From positions 75,888,339 through 75,952,338 of the forward strand of contig NW_026262734.1 of NCBI RefSeq assembly GCF_021869535.1: a DNA stretch of 64,000 bases, read 5' to 3'. Shown piece after piece: positions 50,015 through 62,261 of the stretch. Under the pieces are notes generated by a model. The model ran no database searches. It worked only from the letters and a program-made list of their open reading frames with translations, and had not been told where the DNA came from. The position numbers and the translations under genes were made by a program. Positions within the stretch are counted from its first letter, which is position 1. Each line of letters starts with the position of its first letter. The stretch is from Mytilus californianus. Lineage: Eukaryota; Mollusca; Bivalvia; Mytilida; Mytilidae.

Positions 50015-50310
50015 AATGAAATAAAAGAAGAATGTGTCTGAGGACAAGAATGCCCCTGCTCAAGCTTTGCAATTTTCTAAGTTAAAAAGGGGTATATCTC
50101 TAGAACGGTAAATGACTCGCTGCCCAAACTTGAACTCTGTCTGCAAGTTTTGATCCATAGCATTATATTATTATTGTGTACGAGTTTCATAAAATTTGGA
50201 TGAGACAAACTTAAGTTAGAGTGCGGAAACAAAAATGGGACGGACGGAAAGACGGACGGTCAAAGGTAACACTTACTGCCCCCGTTGCCTATGGCAGGGG
50301 CATTAACATA
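50015..50310 (+). repeat. Dispersed repeat with hairpin tail
   Basis: Ends in 'gggacggacggaaagacgga' and a hairpin 'tgcccccgttgcctatggca' followed by 'ggggca'. Same tail style as the arrays at 46-47 kb, different body. Confidence 0.65.
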
Positions 50311-50487
50311 TGAATTGTTATTACTCCTAGTTTTTGAATTTTTTTTAAATATTTATAAAAATGTATTTGATGCAGCATGTCTTATGTACATCATATGAAC
50401 CAATATGTTTGTATGTTTTTCCATACTTTATAAAAATATCATTTTGGAGATAAAAAAATTATTTTGGAGATAATATTGATTATGTCC

Positions 50488-50863
50488 ACAACCCCATACT
50501 ATAAACACATACTTTTTTTGTGCCATAGCCATTGCCCCTAATGTCCACAACCCTAAACATAAGCATATTTTTTCTGTGCCTTAGCCATAGCCCCTAATGT
50601 TCAAAACCCTATACTTACGCATATTCTTTCTGTGCCATAGCCCTTGCCCTAATGTCCATAACCCTATACTTACGCATATTTTTTCTGTGTCATAGCCATT
50701 GCCCTAATGTCCACAACCCTATACTTACGCATATTTTTTCTGTGCCATAGCCATTGCCCTAATGTCCACAACCCTATACTTACGCATATTTTTTCTGTGC
50801 CATAGCCATTGCCCTAATGTCCACAACCCTATACTTACGCATATTTTTTCTGTGCCATAGCCA
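50488..50863. repeat. Srrm234: 55-bp minisatellite spanning the exon end and 5' splice site of Srrm234 exon 50839-51006
   Basis: Unit 'ccctatacttacgcatattt' + 'tttctgtgccatagccattg' + 'ccctaatgtccacaa' repeats at 55 bp (starts 50646, 50701, 50756, 50811) with two older, 56-bp-spaced decayed copies before. Each of five copies carries the last about 25 coding nt and the donor GC|GTAAGTAT; the GT dinucleotides are at 50838, 50783, 50728, 50673 and 50618 (minus strand). Confidence 0.9.
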
Positions 50864-51006
50864 CAGCCTTTGCCTCCTCTTCCTTTGCCTTTCTGTTAGG
50901 ATCCAATGATGAGCCATCAACATAATATTCACTAATACCAAAGGCTTCCTTCAATCTTTTGTTTTTCTCTTGGTTTGCCTCAGCAATCTGATGAGTTTCT
51001 TTTGCT
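50839..51006 (-). CDS. Srrm234: Srrm234 exon: conserved block after the Cwf21 domain
   Basis: Acceptor TTTCTATTTTTAG, then 168 nt encoding AKETHQIAEANQEKNKRLK and 'EAFGISEYYVDGSSLDPNRK', then 'AKEEEAKAVAMAQKKYA'. Human SRRM2 has 'TETHQLAELNEKKNERL' and 'AAFGISDSYVDGSSFDPQRR' at about residue 130-170, just after its Cwf21 domain, the part that docks on the spliceosome near Prp8. Identity is secure. The donor is GC|GTAAGTAT, multiplied downstream by a minisatellite. The exon takes in two bases of a split codon from the previous exon, which should hold the Cwf21 core; that exon was not found in the window. Confidence 0.95.
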
Positions 51007-51069
51007 CTAAAAATAGAAAGAAAAGCATTAGAGTAATTTTAAGTGATCAAGGAATCAACAGAACAGATA

Positions 51070-51265
51070 GTCTGATTAATGAACCCCAAAATCTGGGTCA
51101 AAAGTCTGATTAATGAACCTCAAAATCTGGGTCAAAGTTAGCTGCGGAACCGTAGCTATGGTCTGCAAATAGTAAAAAAATAACAAAGGACCTAAGAGCT
51201 ACGGTTCTTCAGCTAGGTCAAAGTCTGATTAATGAACCCCAAAATCTGGGTCAAAACCCTAATTT
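51070..51265. repeat. Short direct repeats, one broken by a MITE
   Basis: 'gtctgattaatgaacc' followed by 'caaaatctgggtcaaa' occurs three times. The MITE at 51139-51215 lies in the second. Confidence 0.85.
51139..51215. mobile_element. 77-bp MITE with 9-bp target-site duplication
   Basis: Ends tagctgcggaaccgtagct and agctacggttcttcagcta are inverted repeats (17 of 19). Flanks are exact ggtcaaagt at 51130-51138 and 51216-51224. Neighbouring repeat copies show the empty site. Confidence 0.85.
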
Positions 51266-52409
51266 GGTATATATAACTTCAAAAGTTCACATTAATTAAA
51301 CATGTGTTCTAATTGTCAAGTTGATGTGACCACAACTTTATGGAAAAACTACCAGAAACCAAAACATCAACCTAATACAGGACAGACAACAGGCATACAG
51401 AAAACATAAAGCCCTCCTATTGTGGATGGGGCTAAATAATACCAGTAGTAACAAGACTATTCAGCATCCAACAATCTCCACAGCATGCCAGTGGATTTCA
51501 GAGGAGTATCAGACCAAAGTACCAATTGTTGAATTACAGAATGTATCTGGACCAAACCTGTAATATTTGGCCTTTAATGTTACTAATACAACAAGAGCAC
51601 GTTGAATCATACCAAACTATGTTAAATAATAATACTCTTAAGGTTACATCATTAATGTGATTAAAATGTTCAAATTCATAGAGCTGTAAATTTGCCATCA
51701 CTTGCAAAAAATCTCAAATTGTTCTTATCTTAAAGTCTATTATCATTCATTTCTTTTCATTGACCATGCAGAAACTCTTTAGTTTCAAAGAGCTGAATTT
51801 ATTATTCTTTATAGTCTAATGAACATGTGATTCCCTGATATTGCTTTACAATATTCAAACAATGGTCCAGAATATCAAATTATAGTTTTGCCTCATAATT
51901 TACATTAACAAACACATTCAAATTATCTTTCAAATAATAAGATAATTCAAAGTCCCATTAAAATATTGAAATAATTGGCAAAAAGATTGCACAATCTTAA
52001 TGCTGTTCAAAAATTTAAAATCTTCTTTCTAACTTCAAAAATGCCATAAATAAATTTGTCCATGATGTTACAACAGAGAGCAATTTTCTGACAAAATCTA
52101 TACATTTTCTCTTGTGAGAAATGATTATCAAGCATATAAGAACCCAGACAAAATGTGATTGCCACCCTGGGACATTAGATAAATATTCTTTCAACATCAA
52201 TTGTATTATGAAAGACCAAATACAGTTTCTCAAGAAGCTTAACTTTAAACCATTATGCAGTAATTAAATAAGCAATAAAGATTTAATCAGTCATGAACTG
52301 ATTGAGTGAACTACAATGTATCTATCCTGGAATAAATATATTTTTCAAATGAAGAAACCATTGGAAAATTCTCATGACTCTCTGAATGCTATGATGTTAC
52401 TTTAAATAG

Positions 52410-52660
52410 ATATAGGAAGATGTGGTATGAGTGCCAATGAGACAACTCTCCATCCAAGTAACAATTTATAAAAGTAAACTATTATAGGTCAAGGTACGGC
52501 CTTCAACACGGAGCCTTGGCTCACACCGAACAGCAAGCTATAAAGGGCCCCAAAAATTACTAGTGTAAAACCATTCAAACGGGAAAACCAATGGTCTAAT
52601 CTATATAAAATGAGAAACGAGAAACACGTATGAACTACATAAACAGACGACAACTATTGT
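52410..52660 (-). repeat. Dispersed repeat (330-bp family)
   Basis: Inverted copy of the 19140-19500 block; contains 'agccttggctcacaccgaac'. Confidence 0.8.
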
Positions 52661-53324
52661 ACATCAGAACCATTTTGTTAGTTTGTTTGTTTCTCATCCA
52701 TTTCTCTGCATTTTTCAATATGATATTATATGCTATGAACTCAGTCATAAAGCAGTTGGTTATACCATAGTCAAAAAGACCATTTTGTCAAATTTTATTC
52801 AATCAATATTTCTGAAACTTGTGTAGATCTATATTAGTTGAAGTATAAGTTCCTAACCCTAGTCTGATCCAATCCTTCAACCATGACAGAAACAATATCT
52901 ACAAGATCTTTACAATTAAAAGTATCAACTATGTATTGTTCTAAAATCCTTAATTCTACAGGTCTACACCTATTATTGCATTTGAGAATATAAATGTCAT
53001 TCAAAATTTGAATGTCTGATGTTGGGAGTCACCTTTAACTTAAAAGAATCATCTATTATTCCCATAAGATCCTTGCGCTAAGAAAATCTATAAGAATGAT
53101 TTATATGGTTAGCAGTTATTAACCATGCTTTATAAAATATTAATGGTGTTCAAAAATATTCATAAATCATATATTTATTATGACTGATCCTGGTTTTATA
53201 TTAGCTCCAAAGAATGATGAAGCATAATAAATATTAATATTGAATAAGCATTATAATTCAGTAACTATAGTGTTCATGAACTGCAAAGTTTGCAACTTTT
53301 GTTTGCTTTTTTACTTTATAAAAA

Positions 53325-53660
53325 TAAAGAGAGGAGGTATGATTACCAATGAGACATCTATCCACCAAAGTTCAAATGAAGTGGATGTAAGCAATATAGG
53401 CAATCGTACGGCCTTCCCCCATACCGTATAGTCGGCTATAAAAGGCCCTGACATAAACAATATGAAACAATTCAATTGAGAAAACTAACTAAGCCAAATT
53501 TATTACAAAACAATTTACGAAAAACAAATATGACCGACATGAGTCAACGACAACGACTTAACTGCAGGCTCCTGACTTGGGACAGACACATAAAGAATGT
53601 GGCGGGGTTAAACATGTTTATGAGCGATCATCCCTCCCTTAACCTGGGACAGTGGTGAAA
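53325..53660 (-). repeat. Dispersed repeat (330-bp family), nearly full length
   Basis: Begins 'gaggaggtatgattaccaat' and ends 'cctgggacagtggtgaaaca'; inverted relative to 56516-56856. The two frames at 53240-53431 and 53476-53658 are its translation. Confidence 0.8.
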
Positions 53661-53687
53661 CAGAACAACATAAGAACAAACTATAAT

Positions 53688-54720
53688 AAAATGCTCCGCT
53701 GGGTGCAGCTTGATACGATCGCAGAGGTCGAACCCTGAACAGTTGGGGCATGTATGGACACAACATTCAAGCTTGATACAGTTCTGAATTTGGATTGTGA
53801 TTAAATATTTGACACAGCATAGGTTTCTGACACAGAATGAATGTGGTCTAAGAACTTAAAATTTTTTAATTTACCTATTATGGTCCAATATCCAAAATCT
53901 AAATACATGGTTAGATTCAGCACATCAAAGAATCCAAAGAATTCAATTTTTGATGAAATCAAACAAAGTTTAATTTTGGACCCTTTTGACCTCAATGTGG
54001 ACTAATTTGATAACGGGGCCCAAAAATCAAAATACATGGTTAGATTCAGCGTATCAAAGAACCCCATATATTCAATTTTTGTTGAAATCAAACAAAGTTT
54101 AATTTTGGACCCCAACTTGGACCAACTTGAAAACTGGGCCCATAATCAAAAATCTAAACACATGTTTAGATTCAGCATATCAAAGAACCCCATGAATTCA
54201 ATTTTAGTTAAAATCAAACTAAGTTTAATTTTGGACTCTTTGGACCTTAATGTAGACCAATTTAAAAAACGGGACCCAAAATTAAAAATCTTAATACACG
54301 GTTAGATTTGGCATATAAAAAAAACCTCAATAATTCAATTTTTGATGAAATCAAACAAAGTTTAATTTTGGACCCTTTTGACCTCAATATGAACCAATTT
54401 GATAGCGGGGCCCACAAATAAAAAATCTAAATACATGGTTAGATTCAGCATATCAAAGAACCCCATATATTTAATTATTGTTGAAATCAAACAAAGTTTA
54501 ATTTTGGACCCAAATTTGGACCCACTTGAAAACTGGGCCCAAAATCAAAAATCTAAATACATGTTTAGATTCAGCATATCAAAGAACCCCATATATTCAT
54601 TTTTTGTTAAAATCAAACTAAGTTTAATTTTGGACCCTTTGGACCTTAATGTAGACCAATTTGAAAACTGGACCCAAAATTAAAAATCTAAATACACAGT
54701 TAGATTCGGCATAACAATTA
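53688..54720 (+). repeat. Element head plus tandem core, about 130-bp unit
   Basis: The head (53688-53880) matches 45715-45905. It is followed by about six units with 'acatggttagattcagcata', 'aatcaaacaaagtttaattt' and 'tggaccaatttgataacggg'. Two open frames of 89 and 94 codons (54036-54305, 54399-54683) are translations of the unit (MVRFSISKNPIYS-type) and not a gene. Confidence 0.85.
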
Positions 54721-55130
54721 AATAAATGTGGTCAAAGATTTTACAAATCAAATGCGCCATACTGTGCAATTAAAGATTACTTCTTGAAATTTTTCAATAT
54801 TTGAAATTTGAAAAAAAAAAAATATTTAAAGAATAATACTTTTTAATTTCTGAAATCTGAAATGAGAAAAAATTGACCCCCAACAATTTCTTTTTACCCC
54901 CCCCTTTTCCCCCAAAAAAATTCTTTCCCTCAAGATATGGTCATAATCGCAGTTCAAATTTCCAATTACCCATTTAAATTTACCATAGTGCTTACTTAAT
55001 CTATTCTATAATAGAATTTAAAATATGGTGTCAAATCTTTCATATGGATTTTTTTGTAAAAAAAAAAAAAAGATGCAACATTTGCAGATATTTTTACTGG
55101 TCTTCCTTTATAAATATGCATTTCTTTAAA

Positions 55131-55325
55131 CATAATTTAAAAGCAGTGTAAGGGAAGTAATCAAAACGTATTTGGATTTATCATTACCTCCCTCACACTG
55201 CTTTAAATTGTCTTAATTGTTCATTAACCATTACTTTATACATAATTTAAAAGCAGTGCAAGGGAGGTAATTCAAATATTGTATTTGATTTATCTCCCTT
55301 ACACTGCTTTAAATTATGTTTTGTA
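55131..55325. mobile_element. Two adjacent palindromic MITE copies
   Basis: Each copy runs 'ataatttaaaagcagtgtaa'-'gggaggtaat' to the inverted 'cactgctttaaatt' (about 55131-55216 and 55238-55321). Both are about 85 bp and can fold end to end. Confidence 0.75.
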
Positions 55326-55339
55326 CTAAAGTATTTGTC

Positions 55340-55746
55340 CATTAACCAGGACAACCTTGTTTTTCCCCCTTTTTTGCCCCTAATTCCTAAATGGTTTGAG
55401 CCATAACCCCCCAAAGCAAATCCTAACCATCCCTTTGTGGTATGGAAACTTGTGGTATAATTTCAGAAAGATCCATACACCATTCCACAAGTTATTGTCT
55501 GGAAACTAGAAAATGCTTATTTTTGGCCCCTTTTTGGCCCCTAATTCCTTAACTGTTGGTACCATAACCCCCAAAATCAATCCCAACCTTCCTTTTGTGG
55601 TATTGAACCTTATGGTAAAATTTCATAGAGATGCATTCACTGAAACTTAAGTAAGAGTGTGAAAACCAATGGGTCTTCGGACGACGACAACAACGACGCC
55701 AACGTCATACCAATATACGACCCCAAAATTTTTTTGCGGTCGTATA
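55340..55746 (+). repeat. Tandem-core element with palindromic tail, copy 2
   Basis: Same units as 47010-47517, ending in 'cttcggacgacgacaacaac' and an imperfect palindrome at 55714-55746 (one arm carries changes). Body non-coding. Confidence 0.8.
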
Positions 55747-56515
55747 AAAATCAGTTGAAAAAGGCTTAACTCATCAGATTGGTGTAAGCTGAAATGTTTC
55801 GGTCATTGGTAACTAAATATATATTAAACTAAGGTTGGAACTACCTTAGGCAGTTTACTATAAACAATGTAGATGATTTGGATGTCCCCTTAAGCATCTA
55901 TAAGCATAAGACCTATTATGCTTTAGATTTTAATGCTCCTAAAAGTTTCATGTACATCATTTTCAATATCTTGGTCTTGACCTAGTTACCTGATGAGACT
56001 ATGATTGTGACTTCAGAAACAAGTGTCATGAGTAACGCTACTGAAATCAGTATCATATGCTTATTTCGGTACTCCATTTAGCAATTTGGCTTCAGTAACC
56101 TACATTTATTCATAACTTTTCAGTTACAGCTAGGGCACATAAAAATTTTTTTTTATTAAAATTCATCAGATGAAAGATTATATATTATTTGTAATTTATC
56201 ATTCCATTTTTATACATTTTAAAAGGCCTTTTAAACATCTAATATAAAATTATGAAAAATGCTTCCAAATAATATAACCACAAAAAAAGTTTTACAGCTT
56301 AGATAAAACTCACAAAGGTCTCATTAGAGCTCAAGACCCTGTCATCAAACTTTCAAAACCCTTCAAAATTCACAAAAACAGTAAAAAAAGGGGAAATGGT
56401 AAGATGGGAAGAGCAAGAGGGAAAAGAAGACAATAATTGAAAACCATGTTTAACATTTTGGGTGAGATAGCAGAAGATCACATAAATAACAGTGGATGTT
56501 TCTGCAATCAGATTT

Positions 56516-56856
56516 TTATAGTTTATTCATATGTTGTAGTGTTACACCACTGGCCCAGGTTAGGGAGAGGGTTGGGTGCCTGCTAACATGTTTAACCCCA
56601 CCACATTCTGTATATAATTCAGTGGTTTTTGTTTGTTGCTGTACATCATATTTGTATTTCGTTCATTGTTTTTTACATAAATTAGGTAGTTTCTTTTCTC
56701 TTTTGAATTGTTTTACATGTCATTTCAGGCCTCTTATAGCTGACTATGTGGTATGGGTTTTGCTCATTGTTGAAGGCCGTATGGAGACCTATAGTTGTCA
56801 ACTTCTGGTCTCTGGTGGAGAGTTCTCTCATTGGTAATTATACCACATCTTCTTAT
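56516..56856 (+). repeat. Dispersed repeat (330-bp family)
   Basis: From 'gtgttacaccactggcccag' to 'ggtaattataccacatcttc'. The 113-codon frame 56496-56837 is its translation. Confidence 0.8.
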
Positions 56857-57284
56857 TTTTATTTTGTGTCAACTGCTGTCATAAAGAGGTAAGTAAAAAG
56901 GTAGGCAGATATGTAGCTTTAAAGACATATGTTAGGCATGCAGGTACATGTATTGGTAGTCATGCAGGAAGGTAAGAAAAGTAAAAGTACAATATACAAT
57001 GTTTTCACTATTCTTACCTTTATCATGGTTGATCACTACATTATAATTTTATGAGAAATCTGACCAACTCATGAAAGAGACATCAGGCACCTGTACTTCT
57101 TATAAATTTAGGGTGATGAAAAAGATACCCCCAACAGCCAAAATGAAAGTAACAAAAAGGTCAAATTTAAGGAAAAGTTCACTAAAATATATAAAGTTCA
57201 ACATATTACATTTTTTTGAAATCATCAAAGATAAATTAATTTTGTCAATATTCAAACTAGTTATCTACATTTTTTATTACTTAC

Positions 57285-57553
57285 ATGTAGACATCAAAAG
57301 CTCCAAGATGGATAACAGATGACAAGTTTAAGTTTGTACATTCTGATACTGAAATAGACTTTTCAATGTTTGTTGTATGTCCGTTACTCTGATCCCAGAA
57401 TATGTCAAACACAGAACGTTTCCTCTCTGTTTCCAATCTTAATCTACTCAAGTCATCCTTATACAACGAACTGAACCACGAAGCTGATGATTCTAATCGC
57501 TTGTTTAATACTAATATCCTTTTATTCCTCTCCACGGGAAAGTTATTAAACAT
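57285..57553 (-). CDS. Srrm234: Candidate alternative first exon of Srrm234 (no Cwf21 core)
   Basis: A minus-strand ATG at 57551-57553 (context TTAAAATGT, in-frame TGA 15 nt upstream) opens 89 codons, beginning MFNNFPVERNKRILVLN, ending at a near-ideal donor TACAT|GTAAGTAA. The exon leaves two bases of a codon, the phase that exon 50839-51006 needs. Joined, it would give a protein of about 493 residues with the post-Cwf21 block, RS region and eMIC but no Cwf21 core. It includes 'KRSVFDIFW'; SRRM4, which also lacks Cwf21, starts with 'KQLFEKFW'. That likeness is short and could be chance. It could also be the first exon of an unrelated gene; I recognise no domain. Confidence 0.45.
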
Positions 57554-57599
57554 TTTAATTCCAAGTCAGAAAAAATTGCCATAAAATTTTAACTTTTTA

Positions 57600-58900
57600 A
57601 TAAAGCACATCAAATTTCATACTGAACATAAAAACCTGTCAATGCTTTCCGCATAACTTTTGTTCCAATTAAAATGATGATTCTTACAGGTGAAACATCA
57701 ATAATGCAATACACAGCCAGTAATATAATGCTTAATAAGCGATTCCAAATAATTATTAAGATTTTTAGTACCAAAATGATTAATTACTAAATAATGATAC
57801 TGAATAAATTCTGAACTCCTTAATTAAAATTTCTATTGATATAGGTCTATCAAAAAATCAAATGTTATAAAAAAAGTTCTAATAAATTTGCCGATTGTTT
57901 CCAGAGAACTTAATTTAGTCAAAAACTTGATGTTAAATGTTCTTTTCAAAGGTAAACTTGTATACAGATTCAATAATAAAATTTTCAAAATTATTAAAAC
58001 TTTTGTTTTGTCCCATCTGTGGTATTCAACCGATTCCATCAATTAAATCGTCCAATTAAATTCCATTTAAGAACTCAACGAAGGAAAACTAAATGCTTGT
58101 AACTCAATCTGTCTAACACAAAAGACTTCCAATAACGATTGAGAAATGACCATGTGATTTTCGGCGCGTCACAAAGCCAAGTGACAAGTTACAAAGAAAT
58201 AATGCCTACTGCTTTAATACATTGGTAAATAGGTAAGGGAATACATGTTATCCATTACAACTTTTCACTATTGATCTGCCGTTGATGGAATTAATTAGAG
58301 TCGACAGACCTGACGTGAATAATCTGTCGAGAACTAGCATGAGAACAAACTATTAACCCAAAACCCTTGGTCCTATCATCCCTCGGAGGAGATAAGAAAG
58401 TGTGAAAACAAAACTATAACTTAACTAATCCTGAAAGGCTGCTAATGACAAGAAAAGGTTAGGGATGATATGGTATACTGCCGGCGTCATTTTTCATTCA
58501 TGTTGTTTTAGGAATTACTGTCAAAGTTTTTTGTTTAGATATCAGAAACGTGGAGGTTTTAACACTTTACACTACACTGCATAGAAGTTAATACTGAAAG
58601 GGTTTTCATTTTGTAACTTACATGCAAATGCTGAAAATAACAACAAGATGAACAACTCAGGCTCACTAATGATACCCTCTCTATAAGTAACATGATGAGT
58701 GATTGGTGTTAAATGTATAACAGCATGCTCACATGAAGCTTGATTCCAAATTTAAGAAAGCCCTGATTTGTAGTTCTTGAGGAAAATGTGTGAACAATAT
58801 CATACATGACCATTATGTGTAAAATATACAAATATTCAGTAAACAGAAAGTTGTTGAGATATGAATCTGAAAATGCATTATGTGGTTACTGGACATAATA
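57600..58900. other. Region upstream of the candidate first exon; promoter not identifiable
   Basis: AT-rich, no clear TATA/initiator pair, no CpG-rich island and no repeat unit that I recognise. Confidence 0.35.
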
Positions 58901-58923
58901 TTCATCTCAAGATGTGTTTTTTT

Positions 58924-59163
58924 TTTCTTTGTCATTGGGTTGATGTCTCATTGACATGTATATATGTATTATAAAAGATATGCGAAAGATAACAGAGGGA
59001 CATTCAAACTCATAAGTCAAAAATAAACTGACAACGCCATGGCTAGAAAAAAAAAGACAAACAGACAAACAATAGTACACAAAACACAACATAGAAAACT
59101 AAAGACTGAGCAACATGAACCCCACCAAAAACTGGGGGTGATCTCAGGTGCTCCGGAAGGGTA
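58924..59163 (-). repeat. Dispersed bivalve repeat, inverted copy of 7294-7512
   Basis: Contains 'aaaactgggggtgatctcag' and 'ctgacaacgccatggctaga', the complement of the 7294 copy. Confidence 0.8.
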
Positions 59164-59169
59164 AGCAGA

Positions 59170-61960
59170 TCATCATAAATGTTATAATGAACAAGTGTAT
59201 TTGTTTTGACTGTAAAATTATCATGTGACTAAGGTCTACTAAGGAATTGAGTATTACTCTATGTTTAATCATGTGTTAAGTCTGGTCATTTCTGACCCCC
59301 GACCCACCCACTTATACTTTATCAAAGATTTATTGGATGTATTCATACTTGTAATTCTGATTGAGGTGGATGTTTTTAAGATTTTTTAATAAAAATGATT
59401 TCTTTTGTAGATTGGGTATTGACTAAATTAAATCATATATTTAGACAGAGGCTTAATTAAAGAACAAATAAATATGAACATTGATACATTGAAAAAATAT
59501 TAATAAAGATGCTTAACTGTACTGTCAAGGCGAGCTGATATCTCAAATAGTGTTTGCTTTTATTTGATAGATATTCTATTTTTCATTGAGGAACAAGAAC
59601 AGAAATACCAATCTCCTTTTATTTTCAATTGTTTTTTTATATATTTTAGATAAAATCGCTATAAACCAATAGCCTCAGGCAAATATTAATTTCGTTATTT
59701 TGCAAGACCATGTATGCTTATCTTACAATCAGTAAGAGTCAACAGGAGGAAACAAAAGTCATAAATATTGTGGATGTAATTTTGACTTCTTGACAAATGC
59801 CAACAATAGCATCCCTGCTCTATACCAGTTATTTCCCATTTGTCTGACCTTTAATCGTAAATCCTGGCACTTTATCACCATTCATCGTGGCGTTAATTAT
59901 ATTTACGGGAACTTTTCATGATTTAATCAAAGACACCAATTGTATATGATGATGTTGCCCAGATCTAAATTGTTTAATAATGTTTACTTCATAGGGATGT
60001 ATAAACTTGTTTTTCTTACATATATATAGTTTAGTATCTATTGCTTCAAGATTGATATAAACTTCATGCAAACCAGACTTAATCATCCCAATGCTGCATT
60101 TTGGAAATATCCTGACAATGGTTTTTTTATTCAAAATAGAAAATCTTGTCTGGAAAATTACAATTGCAATGCTACATTTTATCCAAACTTAGTTAAAAAT
60201 ACATGATATATACATAAGCTCTTTAATTATGAACATACTTTCAGAAACTGCAAGAATTTACGGATACTGCTAAATGTGTTTGTTAAGTTAAATACTTCAC
60301 ATATAATTGAATTGAGTGCTTAATCTTTGTTGAGCTTCTTTTTTTTCTCATTTTTTCCTGATTTAATCAATGGTGGTGCAATATTAAGTATCAACAAAAT
60401 CAGTTTTACTGTTTTCACACGATTATGTGCCTTTCCCAAAGTCAGGAATATTGTCCTTAAATTTTTACCCTTTTCCCCTCAGAGAATAAACTGTTTGAGT
60501 CAGATATCTTGTCCACTGTGCTAAATTGATCTACAAACACTGAAACAGTAATAGGGGCAATAAGGCCCTTATTTGGCCCACATATTAGTGCAAATTGTTT
60601 AACGTTTCCATACATATCCTTCAATTTGTCTTAACTACACTAAGGTATAAGGACTGTTCGGAAAACAAAGTTTCACATTTAACGAGTTACCATGGCAAAA
60701 AACCATGACAAAATTTAGATATTATGTAAAGTTTTTTTTTTTAATTTCCTTATTTGTTTTACGTCAGCTTATAGGTATATATTAGATTGGAAAAGTATGT
60801 GCGCACCCAAGAAACAACTTTATATTTGATGAGAATATGTCAATAGCTATACTAAAGCTTCTCCAAATCATTTTTATGTTTCTTGCCTGCACACAATGTT
60901 TCCAGAAAGGAAATAATGATGGAAAACTGCACAAACTCTGCAGTTTCTTTGTTTTCATGAAAATGGCGCATATTATAACGTAATTGTGTCGGCATAACAT
61001 AAAAAATCTTATGTAACATACATTTATTTTCTTGAATTTACGTATTTCCAAACATTATGTGCAAATTTGAAATTGTTCTCAAAAACTGGGTTGTTTTTCG
61101 TAGGCGAAAACAGGGCCTTAATGACCCTACTTCTTATCAGACCTCATAATTCAATCTTTTGTATAGAATAACTTGAGAGAATGTTACAAATTCTCAGTAT
61201 GCAATAAATATTTTCTTGTTACTTTCTGGACAAAACCTTTTGGGATGCAAAAAAAGATAAATGTTCTTCATTAAACAGAAAAATTACCCTTTTCTTTAAA
61301 AGAAAAACAATCATTTCGTGAAAAGTTGTCAGAAAACAATTATGGCTTGTAACTCAATCAGACCAAACCACCTGATCATTTTTCCAATTACAGAATACAA
61401 CAAAAATTAGACTGCAAAGTCCAGAAGTAGCTTAATTGAAGCTACGCCTAAAAATTTCTTACAGATCCATGTATTACATCTGTTTTCTATATTTCTATAT
61501 GCAGTAATTGATCATCAAATCACTTTATCTGCCTACAAATTTAATTTCAAAGTAATTTACATTTTGCGAGTTATTTACGATGCAAAGTATTTTCTGTGGA
61601 AAATCTCCAAATAAGTACAAAGAAAAGCACAACTTATGTTTTGGGTTTGAGCATATCTGATGAAGGAAATCCAGAGACACCAAACTTTTAAGTAATACTT
61701 TCATTATCATATTCCAATATTGATTAAACATCTTATGACGTATTTAAAATGTCAAAGAAGATATAGATGTCTTTGTAATTCCTTTTAATGTAATATTCTT
61801 TTGGATAATTTAAGTTGTTGGCCTGTGGTAATAGTTATTAACAATATGTAGCATATAAAAGATAGGATATGCCAAAACACAACTGGTGATGGTTCATAGC
61901 CTGACCAGTGTCGGTCCTTCACTGACCTTCTCTCAAGAGGCAGAATGATGGATAAATAGT
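59170..61960. other. AT-rich DNA, no gene recognised
   Basis: Several frames of 60-90 codons (for example 60782-61051 minus) carry no domain and no fitting splice context. The Cwf21 core of Srrm234 was looked for here and not found. Confidence 0.4.
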
Positions 61961-61974
61961 TGCACCCTATTTAT

Positions 61975-62095
61975 ATATATCTGGTATCCGGCGAATAAAA
62001 GTGATCCTGTATCCGACACATAAAAGATATCCAGTATCCAGTAGATAAAAGATATCCAGTATTTGGCAGATAAAAGTTATTCTGTACCTGATGGA
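61975..62095. repeat. Short tandem repeat, about 27-bp unit
   Basis: Four to five diverged units of 'agataaaagatatccagtat'. Confidence 0.8.
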
Positions 62096-62261
62096 TATCT
62101 TTACAGGATCTATTCTCCTTTCAGTTAAAATCCAGTGAAATTTTCCTTAGTTTCTGTAAACTTTATTCAACTCATTTACATGTTACGGTAAACATTTAAC
62201 ATAATGATATAACCTAAATTTGGGCTTCTACATTGTGGTATAGGGTGTCTTTATTGAAATT

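Noticed and set aside
54036-54683. Two plus-strand frames with repeated RFSISKNPIYS text
   Set aside because: They are the tandem core unit of a dispersed element; repeats in protein follow the DNA unit and no start, domain or splice signal supports a gene.
56496-56837. 113-codon plus-strand frame with Cys-rich hydrophobic text
   Set aside because: It coincides with a copy of the 330-bp dispersed family found four times or more in the window.
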